In this document: one piece after another, positions 44,531 to 56,963 of the stretch | Layout of the letters: every line of letters starts with the position of its first letter | Position numbering within the stretch: position 1 is the stretch's first letter | DNA from: Schlegelella_A sp038231215 | GTDB taxonomy: Bacteria; Pseudomonadota; Gammaproteobacteria; Burkholderiales; Burkholderiaceae_C | NCBI GenBank assembly: GCA_038231215.1 | Contig: JBBRLS010000011.1 | Location: 1-64,000, forward strand | Length of the DNA: 64,000 nucleotides | Reading direction: 5' to 3' | Program-made: the position numbers and the translations under genes | Notes under the pieces: generated by a model | Databases searched by the model: none | Seen by the model: the letters and a program-made list of their open reading frames with translations, nothing else | What the model was told of the DNA's origin: nothing

Positions 44531-46111
44531 ATGGCGATGAACCCGGCACACGCTACCCACGACCCAGGAGAGCCTCTCGGTGCTCGGCTGTCGCACGGTC
44601 ACGCGCTGCCGGCCGGCACCTACTTGCGCGACTACGAGATCACGGGGCTGATCGGCGAAGGCGGCTTCGGCATCGTCTACCTCGCCTGGGACCACTCGCT
44701 GCAGCGCAAGGTCGCCATCAAGGAATACCTGCCGGCCTCGCTGGCGGTGCGGATCGTCGGCGCCATGCCCGTCGTCGTCCGGTCCGAGCGCCAAATCGAC
44801 ATCTACAAGGCCGGGCTGAAGAGCTTCGTCAATGAAGCGCGCCTGCTCGCCCGCTTCGACCACGCGTCGCTGGTCAAGGTCTATCGCTTCTGGGAAGAGA
44901 ACGGCACGGCCTACATGGTCATGCCCTTCTACGAAGGACCGACGCTCAAGGCGGCGCTCGCCGAGCTCGGGCACGTGCCCAGCGAGACCGAGTTGCGCGC
45001 CTGGCTGAAGCCCGTCCTCAATGCGGTCGCGCTGCTGCACGACAGCCATCTCTGGCATCAGAACATCGGCCCCGACGGCATCGTGCTGACGCCGGTCGGT
45101 CCGGTGCTGTGCGGCTTCGGCGCCGCCGAGCACACCATCGCCGCACTCCATCACACGCCGGCGGCTGCCCTCAAGCCCGGCTTCGCGGCCATCGAGCAAT
45201 ACGGCGGTGCCGCCGAGACGACGCGCGGCGCGTGGACCGATCTCTATGCGCTTGGCGCCGTCGTCTACTCTGCGATCACCGGCAGCGCCCCGCCGCCGGC
45301 AGCAGATCGACTCGCCCAGGACCCGGTCCAGCCGCTTTCGGCGATCGCCGCCGGCCTGTACAGCGAGCGCTTCCTGGCCGCCGTCGACGCGGCCATGGCG
45401 ATCGAGCCGGAGCGCCGACCGCGCGACCACCTCCAGTTCAGATCACTGATGGGCGATATCGATGCGGCGGAGCCGGTCGCGCTGGCACCGCCGCCCGACC
45501 TGATGCACGAGCCCTTTGTCGGCCAGCGTGGCGGCGAGCGCGAGATCACGGTTCCCGACCGGCCCCTGATGGCCTTGGGCGATGTCGCGGCCAAGCCCGG
45601 CGTCCGCCCGGCCGCAACTGCGGCAGCAGCCCGGCCGGCCGCTGCCGAGCGAAAGGCCGCGGCACGCGCCGGCAACGACAGCGTGCTGCCGCGCCCGTCC
45701 GCACCTTCACCCTCGTGGATGCGCTCCGGCGCGATGCGCCGAATCTTCGGCAAGCGCGCGCTGTACGGACTGGTCGCCGGGACCGGGGCGCTGATCGGCG
45801 TCGCCGCACTCGGCCTGCAATTCTACGCGCGGCAGGCGAGCCACCCCACGACCGCCGCGACGCCAGCCTCGGCCACGGCGCCCGAGACGGTCACGACGAC
45901 GCCCCCGGCGACGGCAGTCGCTACCGGAACAAACGCCACGCCCATTCCCTCGGCAATGCAGGCAAGCGCCCCGGCCGCACCACCGGAAGATCTTTCGCCG
46001 CCGGCCACCGCAGCCGAGCGCCAGGCCCGCTGCACCGAGATCCTGCAAAAGGCTTCGCTCGAACGCATCACCGTGGCCGAAACCAACTTCTTCAAAAGGG
46101 AGTGCAAATGA
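44531..46111 (+). CDS. membrane-anchored pseudokinase (Ser/Thr kinase fold)
   Basis: 526 residues. The kinase domain (about 33-310) keeps the Gly loop IGEGGFGIVY (41-50) and the ATP Lys64 in VAIKEY. Its catalytic HRD is HQN (176-178), the Asn of the catalytic loop is Gly183, and DFG is GFG (195-197), so phosphotransfer is not expected. One membrane helix lies at about 410-432, then an Ala/Thr/Pro-rich linker and a conserved tail (CTEILQKASLERIT ... KRECK). It overlaps the lipoprotein gene as ATGA and is a paralogue of the kinase at 47379. Confidence 0.88.
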   Translation: MAMNPAHATHDPGEPLGARLSHGHALPAGTYLRDYEITGLIGEGGFGIVYLAWDHSLQRKVAIKEYLPASLAVRIVGAMPVVVRSERQIDIYKAGLKSFVNEARLLARFDHASLVKVYRFWEENGTAYMVMPFYEGPTLKAALAELGHVPSETELRAWLKPVLNAVALLHDSHLWHQNIGPDGIVLTPVGPVLCGFGAAEHTIAALHHTPAAALKPGFAAIEQYGGAAETTRGAWTDLYALGAVVYSAITGSAPPPAADRLAQDPVQPLSAIAAGLYSERFLAAVDAAMAIEPERRPRDHLQFRSLMGDIDAAEPVALAPPPDLMHEPFVGQRGGEREITVPDRPLMALGDVAAKPGVRPAATAAAARPAAAERKAAARAGNDSVLPRPSAPSPSWMRSGAMRRIFGKRALYGLVAGTGALIGVAALGLQFYARQASHPTTAATPASATAPETVTTTPPATAVATGTNATPIPSAMQASAPAAPPEDLSPPATAAERQARCTEILQKASLERITVAETNFFKRECK

Positions 46112-47325
46112 AGGCCTCCGCCCTCGCCCGCCGCACCCGCGGCACGCTCGCCGCGATGCTCGGCCTGGTCTTCGCAACGTTGTTCGCGGCCTGCTCCTCG
46201 TCGGGGCCGCAGAGCTTCGAGAAAGCGGCCGCCGACGCCACCGACGCCCTGGTCGCGCAGACCGGAAAGCTGCCTTCGTTCCTGTCCAGGATCGAATCGA
46301 CCCTGAGCACTCCGGATACGAATTCGCCCCGGCGCAGCATCGTCCTCGACCCGATGCTCGACATGATCACCGGCCAGCAAACGGAGACGACGCTGCTCTT
46401 CGAGCGGCGCGTCACGCAACGCATGGCGGCGAAGTTCCCGCAGTTCCAGTTCCTGCCCTTCCAGGCCGCCAACCTCACCAAGGCCCAGTACCTTCTCACC
46501 GGCACGATGACGCGGGTCACCACCGAGGCCAAGCCGACGGTTCGCCTCAGCCTGGCCCTCACCGACATCCGCAGCGGCATGGTGGTCGCCCAGGCGTCGG
46601 CGCTGGCGCGCGCGGAAAATCTCGACGCCACGCCGTCGCGCTACTACAAGGACAGCCCGGTCCTCATCAAGGACAAGGTCGTCGAGGGCTACGCGCGGAC
46701 CACATCGACCCCTGCTGGCCAGCACGCCGACCCGTACTACATGGAGCGAATCGGCGTCGGCACCGTGATCACCGAGGCGACGACGCTCTACAACGCCGAG
46801 CGCTACCAGGATGCGCTCGGCCAGTACCAGACCGCCCTGGCGACGCCGCAGGGCCAGCAGCTGCGCGCCGAGAGCGGCCTCTACCTGACGAGCATCAAGC
46901 TCGGCCACATCGCCGAGGCGGAGCAGTCGTTCGGACGCATCGTCGCCCTCGGCATCGCCTACAACGAGCTGGGCGTCAAGTTCCTCTTCAACCCCGGCAG
47001 CGTCGAGTTCTGGTCGGATCCGAAGATCAGCGGCGCCTACGCCATGTGGCTGCGCCAGATCGCCCGCGGCACGGTCGCCGCGGGGAGCTGCATGACGATC
47101 GTCGGCCACACCAGCAAGAGCGGTCCGGCGGCAGTCAACGACGCGCTCTCGCTCAAGCGCGCATCGACGATCCGGCAACGCCTCACCAGCGAACAGCCGG
47201 TGCTGGCGACCAAGGTCAAGTCCGAAGGCATGGGCTTTCGCCAGAACATCGTCGGCAGCGGCACCGACAACGGCTTCGACGTGCTCGACCGGCGGGTCGA
47301 GTTCAAGATCGTCCCTTGCCGCTGA
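46108..47325 (+). CDS. OmpA-like lipoprotein with TPR segment, copy 1
   Basis: 405 residues. Lipobox FAAC (Cys29). An N-terminal region with VLDPMLD and LTGTM, a middle TPR-like stretch (LYNAERYQDALGQYQTAL), and a C-terminal OmpA-like peptidoglycan-binding domain (GHTSKSG ... LSLKRASTIRQRL). Probably on the outer membrane facing the periplasm and contacting the cell wall. Paired with the pseudokinase upstream. Confidence 0.85.
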   Translation: MKASALARRTRGTLAAMLGLVFATLFAACSSSGPQSFEKAAADATDALVAQTGKLPSFLSRIESTLSTPDTNSPRRSIVLDPMLDMITGQQTETTLLFERRVTQRMAAKFPQFQFLPFQAANLTKAQYLLTGTMTRVTTEAKPTVRLSLALTDIRSGMVVAQASALARAENLDATPSRYYKDSPVLIKDKVVEGYARTTSTPAGQHADPYYMERIGVGTVITEATTLYNAERYQDALGQYQTALATPQGQQLRAESGLYLTSIKLGHIAEAEQSFGRIVALGIAYNELGVKFLFNPGSVEFWSDPKISGAYAMWLRQIARGTVAAGSCMTIVGHTSKSGPAAVNDALSLKRASTIRQRLTSEQPVLATKVKSEGMGFRQNIVGSGTDNGFDVLDRRVEFKIVPCR

Positions 47326-47378
47326 TGCGTCGAGCGATTCCGCTTGGCGGGAAGCGCCGAACGGTCTAGCGTGACGGC

Positions 47379-49121
47379 ATGAGTGCGCCTGAAGACGACG
47401 ACAACGAGCGGACCATCATCCGCCCGCGCTCGCAGCGGTCGGCGTCGGCGCCGCTCGGGCACACGCTGCCGATCGGCACCTACCTGCGCGACTACGAGAT
47501 CAATGGCCTGATCGGCGAGGGCGGCTTCGGCATCGTCTACCTCGCCTGGGACCATTCGCTGCAGCGCAAGGTCGCCATCAAGGAATACATGCCGGCCTCG
47601 ATGGCCTCACGGGTGGCGGGCTCGTCGGCCATCGTCGTCAAGTCCGACCGGCACCTCGACACCTTCAAGGCCGGCCTGAAGAGCTTCGTCAACGAGGCGC
47701 GCCTGCTCGCCCGCTTCGACCATCGCGCGCTGGTCAAGGTCTATCGCTTCTGGGAGGAGAACGGCACGGCCTACATGGCGATGCCGTTCTACGAAGGTCC
47801 GACCCTGAAGGCCGCGCTCGCCGAGCTCGGCCACGTGCCCAGCGAGGCGGAGCTGCGGACCTGGCTCGACCCCTTGCTCGACGCCCTCACGGTGATGCAC
47901 GCCGCGCAGTGCTTTCACCGCGACATCGCGCCCGACAACATCCTGATCACCTCGACCGGTCCGCTGCTGCTCGACTTCGGCGCGGCGCGGCGCGTCATCG
48001 GCGACATGACGCACGCCTTGACCGTCGTCCTCAAGCCCGGCTACGCGCCGATCGAGCAGTATGGCGACGTCGCCTCCATGACGCAGGGCGCCTGGACCGA
48101 CCTCTACGCGCTGGCCTGCGTCGTCTACTACGCGATCACCGGCAAGACGCCGATGTCGTCGGTCGAGCGCCTGATGGACGACCGCCTCGAGCCGCTCGCC
48201 GCGACCGCCGCCGGCCGCTACGGCGACGCCTTCCTGCGCGCCATCGACGCGGCGCTCGCCGTCAAGCCGCAGGACCGGCCGCAGAACGAGGCGCAGTTTC
48301 GCGCCCTGCTCGACGCCGACCTGCCTGCCGTCGCTCCGGCGCCGCCGTCGAGCGGCTACGGGACGCTGAGCCACGAGGCCTTCGCCGCCGCCGAGGAGCG
48401 TCCTTACTCGACCGTGCCGGGAACGCTGACGCCCGTCCTCGCCACTCAGTTGCTGGCGCGCGCGGCCGAGCCTCCGGCGGCGGCGGCGCGCGAAGCGCCG
48501 CTGCCGCCGACGCAGATCCAGACGCAGATTCCGTCGCGTCCTGAAGAGGCGCCGCCCGAGACGGCACCGGGCACCGTCGCCGCGGTGCAGTCGGCGACGC
48601 CAGTTGCCGCCAAACGCCGGGGCGCCATACTCGGGCTGGCGCTCGTGCTCGTCGCGGCGGCGCTTGGCGCGGCCGTATTCTTAACGATGCAGCCGCGCGG
48701 CGGCAGCGTCCTGGCGCCGCCGCCAGAGCCCGCCGCCTCGATGGCTGCGACGCCGGTGCTGCCCGCTCCGGCGCCGACCGTGGCCTCGTCGCCCGCCGTC
48801 GCATCGGACCCGGCGACCGCGACGCTGCCTGCGAGCGCAGCAGCGATCCCGGCTGCGCCGGTGCAGGTCGAGATCCCCGCACCCGCGGCGAGTGCCGCGG
48901 CGGCGGTCGAGCCACCGGCCCGGAAAACGCGGCCGGCGATCGTCGAGCCGCCACCGAGGCCACGGCGCGAGCCGGCACGCATCGAGCCGCCCGCGGAGAC
49001 CAGGCCGGCCGCACCGCGGCATGCTGGAGGAGGGTCTCGATGCAGTGATATTCTGCAAAAGGCATCGCTTGAGCCGCTGACGAGCGACGAGGCGGCCTAT
49101 CTCAAGAGGGAATGCAGATGA
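47379..49121 (+). CDS. membrane-anchored Ser/Thr protein kinase
   Basis: 580 residues. The catalytic set is complete: Lys68 in VAIKEY, HRD (180-182), Asn187 in APDN, DFG (199-201). The kinase domain is followed by a Pro/Ala-rich segment, a membrane helix at about 414-436, a long Ala/Pro-rich periplasmic stretch and the same Cys-ending tail as copy 1 (CSDILQKASLEPLT ... KRECR). Overlaps the lipoprotein gene as ATGA. Confidence 0.93.
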   Translation: MSAPEDDDNERTIIRPRSQRSASAPLGHTLPIGTYLRDYEINGLIGEGGFGIVYLAWDHSLQRKVAIKEYMPASMASRVAGSSAIVVKSDRHLDTFKAGLKSFVNEARLLARFDHRALVKVYRFWEENGTAYMAMPFYEGPTLKAALAELGHVPSEAELRTWLDPLLDALTVMHAAQCFHRDIAPDNILITSTGPLLLDFGAARRVIGDMTHALTVVLKPGYAPIEQYGDVASMTQGAWTDLYALACVVYYAITGKTPMSSVERLMDDRLEPLAATAAGRYGDAFLRAIDAALAVKPQDRPQNEAQFRALLDADLPAVAPAPPSSGYGTLSHEAFAAAEERPYSTVPGTLTPVLATQLLARAAEPPAAAAREAPLPPTQIQTQIPSRPEEAPPETAPGTVAAVQSATPVAAKRRGAILGLALVLVAAALGAAVFLTMQPRGGSVLAPPPEPAASMAATPVLPAPAPTVASSPAVASDPATATLPASAAAIPAAPVQVEIPAPAASAAAAVEPPARKTRPAIVEPPPRPRREPARIEPPAETRPAAPRHAGGGSRCSDILQKASLEPLTSDEAAYLKRECR

Positions 49122-50344
49122 ACTTCTCGATCTCGAATTCCCGTCGCATCGCGACGTGGGTCGCGGCCGCCACCGCTCTGATCGCTGTCTTGGCCGGATG
49201 CGCCACGCCACCGCAGGCGACCAATCTCAGCGACGAGCTGCCCTTCGAGCAAGCGGTGACGCAGGCCACCGATGGCCTGGCCGGGCAGACGCAAAAGCTG
49301 CCGGCGTTCCTCGCCAAGGTCGAGTCCAGGCTGGCCAAGCGCGGCGTCGTCCTCGACCCGATGCTCGATGCCGCAACCGGCCAGCAGACCGCCGCGACGG
49401 TGCTGCTCGAAAACCGCGTCAGCGAGCGGCTGACGACGAAGTTCGACCAGTTCGAGATCCTGCCCTTCCAGTCGGCGAGCCTGGCCCGCGCCCAATACCT
49501 CCTGACCGGCACGATGACGCGCATCGACGGCGGCACCGGATCGACGAAGAAGCGCGCCCTGCAGATCAACCTCGCCCTCACCGAGCTGAAGACCGGCAAC
49601 GTCGTGGCCCAGGCCTCAGCGGTCGCCAAGGACGAGGGGCTCGACCACACGCCGCTCGCCTACTACCGCGACAGCCCGGTGCTGGTGAAAGACAAGGTCA
49701 TCGAAGGCTACGCGCGCACCTCGGTGACGCCGCCCGGCCAGCGCGGCGACCCGTTCTACCTCGACCGGATCGCTTCGGCGACGCTCATCAACGAGGCAAC
49801 CACGCTGTACAACCAGGAGCGCTATGTCGAGGCGTTGGGTCAATACCGCAGCGCCCTGGCGACGCCGACCGGCGAGCAGCTGCGCGTGCTGAACGGCATC
49901 TACCTCGTCAGCGTCAAGCTCGGCCGCACCGCCGAGGCCGAGCAGGCCTTCGGCCGCGTCGTCGCGCTCGGCATCGCCTACAACGAGCTCGGCGTGAAGT
50001 TCCTGTTCAACCCCGGCAGCACGGACTTCTGGTCCGACACCAAGGTGAGCGGTCCCTATGCGATGTGGCTGCGCCAGATCGCCAAGGAAAGCACCGCGGC
50101 GCGGGTCTGCATGAACGTGGTCGGGCACACGAGCAAGACCGGTACCGAGCAGTCGAACGATGCGCTTTCGCTGCAGCGCGCCAACGGCATCCGCCAGCGC
50201 CTCACGACCGAAGCGGCGGTGCTCGGCCCGCGAACCAAGACGGTCGGCATGGGCTTTCGCCAGAACATCGTCGGCAGCGGCACCGACAACGCCGTCGACG
50301 CACTCGACCGGCGCGTCGAGTTCAAGATCGTTCCCTGCGGCTGA
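49118..50344 (+). CDS. OmpA-like lipoprotein with TPR segment, copy 2
   Basis: 408 residues, lipobox LAGC (Cys28), same layout as copy 1 (VLDPMLDAATGQQ, TPR-like middle, C-terminal OmpA-like domain ending DRRVEFKIVPC). The ATG at 49118 is preferred over 49112 because it makes the ATGA overlap with the kinase stop and is spaced correctly from AGAGGG. Confidence 0.85.
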   Translation: MNFSISNSRRIATWVAAATALIAVLAGCATPPQATNLSDELPFEQAVTQATDGLAGQTQKLPAFLAKVESRLAKRGVVLDPMLDAATGQQTAATVLLENRVSERLTTKFDQFEILPFQSASLARAQYLLTGTMTRIDGGTGSTKKRALQINLALTELKTGNVVAQASAVAKDEGLDHTPLAYYRDSPVLVKDKVIEGYARTSVTPPGQRGDPFYLDRIASATLINEATTLYNQERYVEALGQYRSALATPTGEQLRVLNGIYLVSVKLGRTAEAEQAFGRVVALGIAYNELGVKFLFNPGSTDFWSDTKVSGPYAMWLRQIAKESTAARVCMNVVGHTSKTGTEQSNDALSLQRANGIRQRLTTEAAVLGPRTKTVGMGFRQNIVGSGTDNAVDALDRRVEFKIVPCG

Positions 50345-50353
50345 CCGCGCTCG

Positions 50354-51604
50354 CTAGGGCGCGCCACCGGCCGCGACGCGCTCGCGCAGCAGCCGCTCGA
50401 GGCACTGCTCGCGAATGCCGTAAAAGGACTTGATGCCGTCGAGCTCGGCGTGCGCCCGGATCGCGGCGCTGTCGTTGCCGTCGGTGCGGCGCGTCGCCAG
50501 GATCATCTTGTTCTTGCTCGTGTGCTCGAGCGAGACGAACTCGAAGACCTTGGCGTCGTAGCCTGAGGCCTCGAGGAGCAGCGCGCGCAGGCTGTCGGTC
50601 ACCATCTCTGCCTCCTGGCCGAGGTGGATGCCGTGCCGGAACAGCGGCACGAGCGACCGCGGACTCGTCATCTGCGGCCTGAGCTCCTTGTGGCAACACG
50701 GCGATGCGACGAGGATGCGCGCGCCGGCGCGCAAGCCGAGATCGAGCGCGTGATCGGTCGCCGTATCGCAGGCGTGCAAGGCGATCATGACGTCGACCGG
50801 CTCGGCCTCGAAGCTGCGCAGATCGCCCTGCACGAAACGAAGGCCCTCGCACTGCGAGCGCTCGGCGGCGCGGTTGCACAGATCGACCAGCTCGGCACGC
50901 AACTCGACGCCGGTGACCTGCGGCGCGACGCCGAAACGGCGGCGCAGATGCTCATGCACGGCGAAGGTGAGATAGCCCTTGCCACAGCCGAAATCGACGA
51001 CGCGCAGCGGTCCGTCGCCGGTCACACCGGCAGCGTCGAGGGCGCGGTCCAGCACCTCGAGAAACTTGTCGATCTGCTTCCACTTGCGCGCCATCGACGG
51101 GACGAGGCGGTGCCGGTCGTCGGTGATGCCGAGATCGACCAGAAAGGGCAGCGACAGCGGCAGGGCGCGTGGCTTGGTGCGGTCGTGCGCCAGCGCGTCG
51201 GCGCCGGTGGCGCCGGTGGCGAGCGCCGCAAGTCGCGCGGAGCGAACGAGCGCCTGCTTGCCCTTGCGGCTCAACCTGAGTTGCAGCTCTTCGTCGCCGG
51301 CGTGCAAGGTCGCGTGCGCGAACGAAGGCCGGCCGGCCGGATCGAGCAGCGCGCCGATGGCGGTGAGGCCGTCCGCTGGATGGAGATTTCTCGTTTCGTC
51401 GCGGGTGGCGTGGTGATGGACGAAGGAGAGGGCACGCCGGCCACGCAGGTCAATGAGGCGGATGCGGACGCTTTCGAGATCCGCCGCAGCGGGCAGAGGC
51501 TTCGACAAGACGAGCGATGCGAAGTCGCCGCCCTCGATCGACCGACCGGTGGCAGCGAGAAAATCGTCGAGCGGCGTCACCTCGCGATTGTCCCCGAGAG
51601 ACAT
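50354..51604 (-). CDS. SAM-dependent methyltransferase
   Basis: 416 residues. A SAM-binding core with VVDFGCGKGYLTFAVHEHL, VTGVEL, and IALHACDTATDHAL. The C-terminal part resembles methyltransferase family 32; CCHKEL and FRHGIHLGQEAEM follow. Substrate unknown (an RNA or protein target is possible). ATG at 51604 is preferred over GTG at 51625. Confidence 0.8.
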   Translation of the reverse strand: MSLGDNREVTPLDDFLAATGRSIEGGDFASLVLSKPLPAAADLESVRIRLIDLRGRRALSFVHHHATRDETRNLHPADGLTAIGALLDPAGRPSFAHATLHAGDEELQLRLSRKGKQALVRSARLAALATGATGADALAHDRTKPRALPLSLPFLVDLGITDDRHRLVPSMARKWKQIDKFLEVLDRALDAAGVTGDGPLRVVDFGCGKGYLTFAVHEHLRRRFGVAPQVTGVELRAELVDLCNRAAERSQCEGLRFVQGDLRSFEAEPVDVMIALHACDTATDHALDLGLRAGARILVASPCCHKELRPQMTSPRSLVPLFRHGIHLGQEAEMVTDSLRALLLEASGYDAKVFEFVSLEHTSKNKMILATRRTDGNDSAAIRAHAELDGIKSFYGIREQCLERLLRERVAAGGAP

Positions 51605-51633
51605 CCTTGCCGACCTGCGCGACACTGGAGACC

Positions 51634-52248
51634 ATGTTCTTCGGCATCGCCGACTACGCGTCCTTCGTCGTCGCCGTGATCGTCTTCCTGATGATCCCGG
51701 GTCCGGGCAACCTCGCCCTCATCACGTCGACCGGCAAGGGCGGCGTGCGCGGCGGGCTGGCGGCGACGCTCGGCGTCATCGGCGGCGACCAGGTCCTGAT
51801 GTGGCTGGCGGTGGCTGGCGTCGCCGCGTTGCTGGCGGCGTATCCGCCGGCGTTTCGGGCCGTGCAATGGCTGGGCGCCGGCTACCTCGCGTGGCTGGGC
51901 TTGCGCATGATCCTGGCCAAGCCGGGCGACAGGCCGGTGCTGCACATCCGCAGCGGCCAGTACTTTCGCCAGGCCTTCGCGATCACGCTCCTCAATCCGA
52001 AGGCAATCGTCTTCTACATGGCTTTTTTTCCGCTGTTCGTCGACCCGGCGCGACATGCGGGCCTGCTGACCTTCGGAGTGATGGCCGCGACCATCGCCGC
52101 GCTCACCTTCCTTTATGGCCTGATCGTCACGGTGCTCACGCACAGGCTCGCCGAGCGGCTGCGCGCGAACCCGAAGGTCACGCGCACGCTGAGCCGGTTG
52201 GCCGGACTCTTCATGATCGGCTTCGGGCTGAAGCTCGTCACGCGCTAG
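51634..52248 (+). CDS. LysE/RhtB family translocator
   Basis: 204 residues with about six membrane helices; FLMIPGPGNLALITSTGKGG is the family N-terminal signature. Exports amino acids or related compounds. GGAG just before the ATG at 51634. Confidence 0.92.
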   Translation: MFFGIADYASFVVAVIVFLMIPGPGNLALITSTGKGGVRGGLAATLGVIGGDQVLMWLAVAGVAALLAAYPPAFRAVQWLGAGYLAWLGLRMILAKPGDRPVLHIRSGQYFRQAFAITLLNPKAIVFYMAFFPLFVDPARHAGLLTFGVMAATIAALTFLYGLIVTVLTHRLAERLRANPKVTRTLSRLAGLFMIGFGLKLVTR

Positions 52249-52267
52249 GCGGCGCGGCGGGCACCGG

Positions 52268-52756
52268 TCAGGCGGCGAGGCGGTCGGCTGGAGAGAGAAA
52301 CCGATCCATCACGACGCCGAGGTCGATCGCGCCGGAAAGCACGGCCGCCATGCGCGGCGTGCACAGCTCGGCGACGCGGTCGAGCTCGAACCAGCCGAAG
52401 CCGTCCATCTCGGGAAGGCGCCGACTCGAGCCGCGCTCGACGAAGGTACTCTCGCAGCACAGTCGCTGCGGGTCGACACGTTCCGACAGGGCGGCGAACA
52501 GATGCAGGTCTTTCTTCCCCGTGTAGGCGAAGCGACCGAGATCGAACAGCGACTCCGCGGCAAAGACCAGGCCAGCCTCCTCGGCCGTTTCACGCACCGC
52601 CGCCTGGCGCGGCGATTCGCCGTCGTTGATGCCGCCCTTGGGCAGATCCCAATGACGCTGGCCGGTGACGTGGCAGAGCAGCAACTCGCGCGTGCTCGCG
52701 AAAACGACGATGCCGCAACTGAGGCGCCGGCCATGATTGAAGAGACTTCTCAACAT
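52268..52756 (-). CDS. Nudix hydrolase
   Basis: 162 residues. Nudix box: GGINDGES with RETAEEAG. Substrate not assignable. ATG at 52756; a GTG three bases upstream is also possible. Confidence 0.92.
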   Translation of the reverse strand: MLRSLFNHGRRLSCGIVVFASTRELLLCHVTGQRHWDLPKGGINDGESPRQAAVRETAEEAGLVFAAESLFDLGRFAYTGKKDLHLFAALSERVDPQRLCCESTFVERGSSRRLPEMDGFGWFELDRVAELCTPRMAAVLSGAIDLGVVMDRFLSPADRLAA

Positions 52757-52967
52757 CACGCGATTGTCCCGCGATGCGGTGATCGCGGCGCGAACGCGGG
52801 ATTGCGTCGAGGCGCAGGACGCGAAATCCTTACGCTAGGCGCGGCTCGTTTCGCTGCCGCGATCGTGCGCGCGCAACGCCGCCGTCGGCATGCTGACCGG
52901 CGCTCGGCTGCGTCGTCGTACTGCGGCTCGCCCAGGCCAGTCGCGCCGCGGCGACGCGCTACGCGGA

Positions 52968-55583
<2,616 letters not shown>

Positions 55584-55611
55584 CGAAGGTGGGGTCACGT
55601 CGTGGGCCAGC

Positions 55612-56718
55612 TCAGATGCGCATCGGCATGACGACGTACTTGAAGCCGGCCTGGTCGGGCACGGTAATAAGGGCGCTGGAATTCGTGTCCTGGAGCTCGA
55701 CCGTGACCATCTCCTGGCCCATGTTGGTGAGTGCATCGATCAGGTACGTGACGTTGAAGCCGATCTCGATGGCGTCGCCGCCGTAGTCGATCTCGAGTTC
55801 TTCCATCGCTTCTTCCTGCTCGGCGTTGGACGACGCGATGCGCAAGGTTCCCGGCTCGATGTTGACACGCACGCCCTTGAACTTCTCGCTCGTCAGGATG
55901 GCGGCGCGCTGCAGGCTCTGCAACAGCGGTCCGCGACCGAGCGTGACCTTGTTCTTGTGGTTCTTCGGGATGACGCGGTTGTAGTCGGGGAACTTGCCCT
56001 CGACCAGCTTGGTGACGAACTCCATGCCGCCGAACGTGAACTTGGCCTGATTCGGCGCGAAGCGCATCTCGATCGGCGTGTCGTCGTCCTTGAGCAAGCG
56101 CTGCAGCTCGAGCACGGTCTTTCTCGGCAGGATGACTTCCTGCTTCGGGATGTCGGTCTCGAGCGTCGCCTGGGCCAGCGCGAGACGGTGCCCGTCGGTC
56201 GCGACCAAGGTCAGGCTTTTGCCCTCGGCGACGAACAGGATGCCGTTCAGGTAGTAACGGATGTCGTGCACCGCCATCGCGAAGTGCACCTGCGACACCA
56301 GCCCGCGCAAGGCCTTTTGCGGCACGCTGAAGACGGGCCCGAAGTCTGCCGATTCCTGGACCAGCGGAAAGTCGTCGGCCGGCATGGTCTGCAACGTGAA
56401 GCGGCTCTTGCCGCCGGCCAGGGTGAGCTTGGACTGCGTCGCGCTCAGCGTCACGGTCTGATCAGCCGGCATCGAACGCAGGATGTCGATCAGCTTTCGC
56501 GCGCCGACCGTCGTCGCGAAATTCGTCGTGTCGCCGCCAAGCTCGGCGACGGTACGCACCTGGATCTCCAGATCGCTCGTCGTCAGCTCGATGCTCGGCC
56601 CGGTCTTGCGGATCAGCACGTTGGCGAGAATCGGCAGCGTGTGTCGCCGTTCGACGATCCCCGCGACCGCTTGCAAGGCTGCCAGAAATTTTTCTTGTGC
56701 GGCTTTCAAGACAATCAT
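55612..56718 (-). CDS. dnaN: DNA polymerase III sliding clamp, beta subunit
   Basis: 368 residues, normal length. N-terminal LAALQAVAGIVERRHTLPIL and C-terminal VMPMRI are typical. It is the ring clamp for replication. 245 bases separate it from dnaA. Confidence 0.97.
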   Translation of the reverse strand: MIVLKAAQEKFLAALQAVAGIVERRHTLPILANVLIRKTGPSIELTTSDLEIQVRTVAELGGDTTNFATTVGARKLIDILRSMPADQTVTLSATQSKLTLAGGKSRFTLQTMPADDFPLVQESADFGPVFSVPQKALRGLVSQVHFAMAVHDIRYYLNGILFVAEGKSLTLVATDGHRLALAQATLETDIPKQEVILPRKTVLELQRLLKDDDTPIEMRFAPNQAKFTFGGMEFVTKLVEGKFPDYNRVIPKNHKNKVTLGRGPLLQSLQRAAILTSEKFKGVRVNIEPGTLRIASSNAEQEEAMEELEIDYGGDAIEIGFNVTYLIDALTNMGQEMVTVELQDTNSSALITVPDQAGFKYVVMPMRI

Positions 56719-56963
56719 GTCAACCTCTCAAGCTGGTCGTTGTAGTAGGCAAGCGCCTGTTCTGTGGGCAATCGCATTTTCGCCGTTTCTTTCAAGCAGT
56801 TAGGTTGCCGCAAAGCCTGTCGATCGAGTCTGTTCCGAGGGGTACTGGAAAGCGAACAACTTCGCCGGAAAGGCCCGGCCTGTGGATAGAGCCGAGTTGT
56901 GCCGCAAGTTGTCCCCACGGTTGTTGCTTGACAGTCGCTGCCATTTCGAGCTGGGTTTGCACA
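56719..56963. other. dnaA-dnaN intergenic region
   Basis: Holds one DnaA-box-like nonamer TGTGGATAG at 56881-56889 (one mismatch to TGTGGATAA) and a weaker TTGTCCCCA at 56909. No gene seen. It may be part of a two-part origin. Confidence 0.45.
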
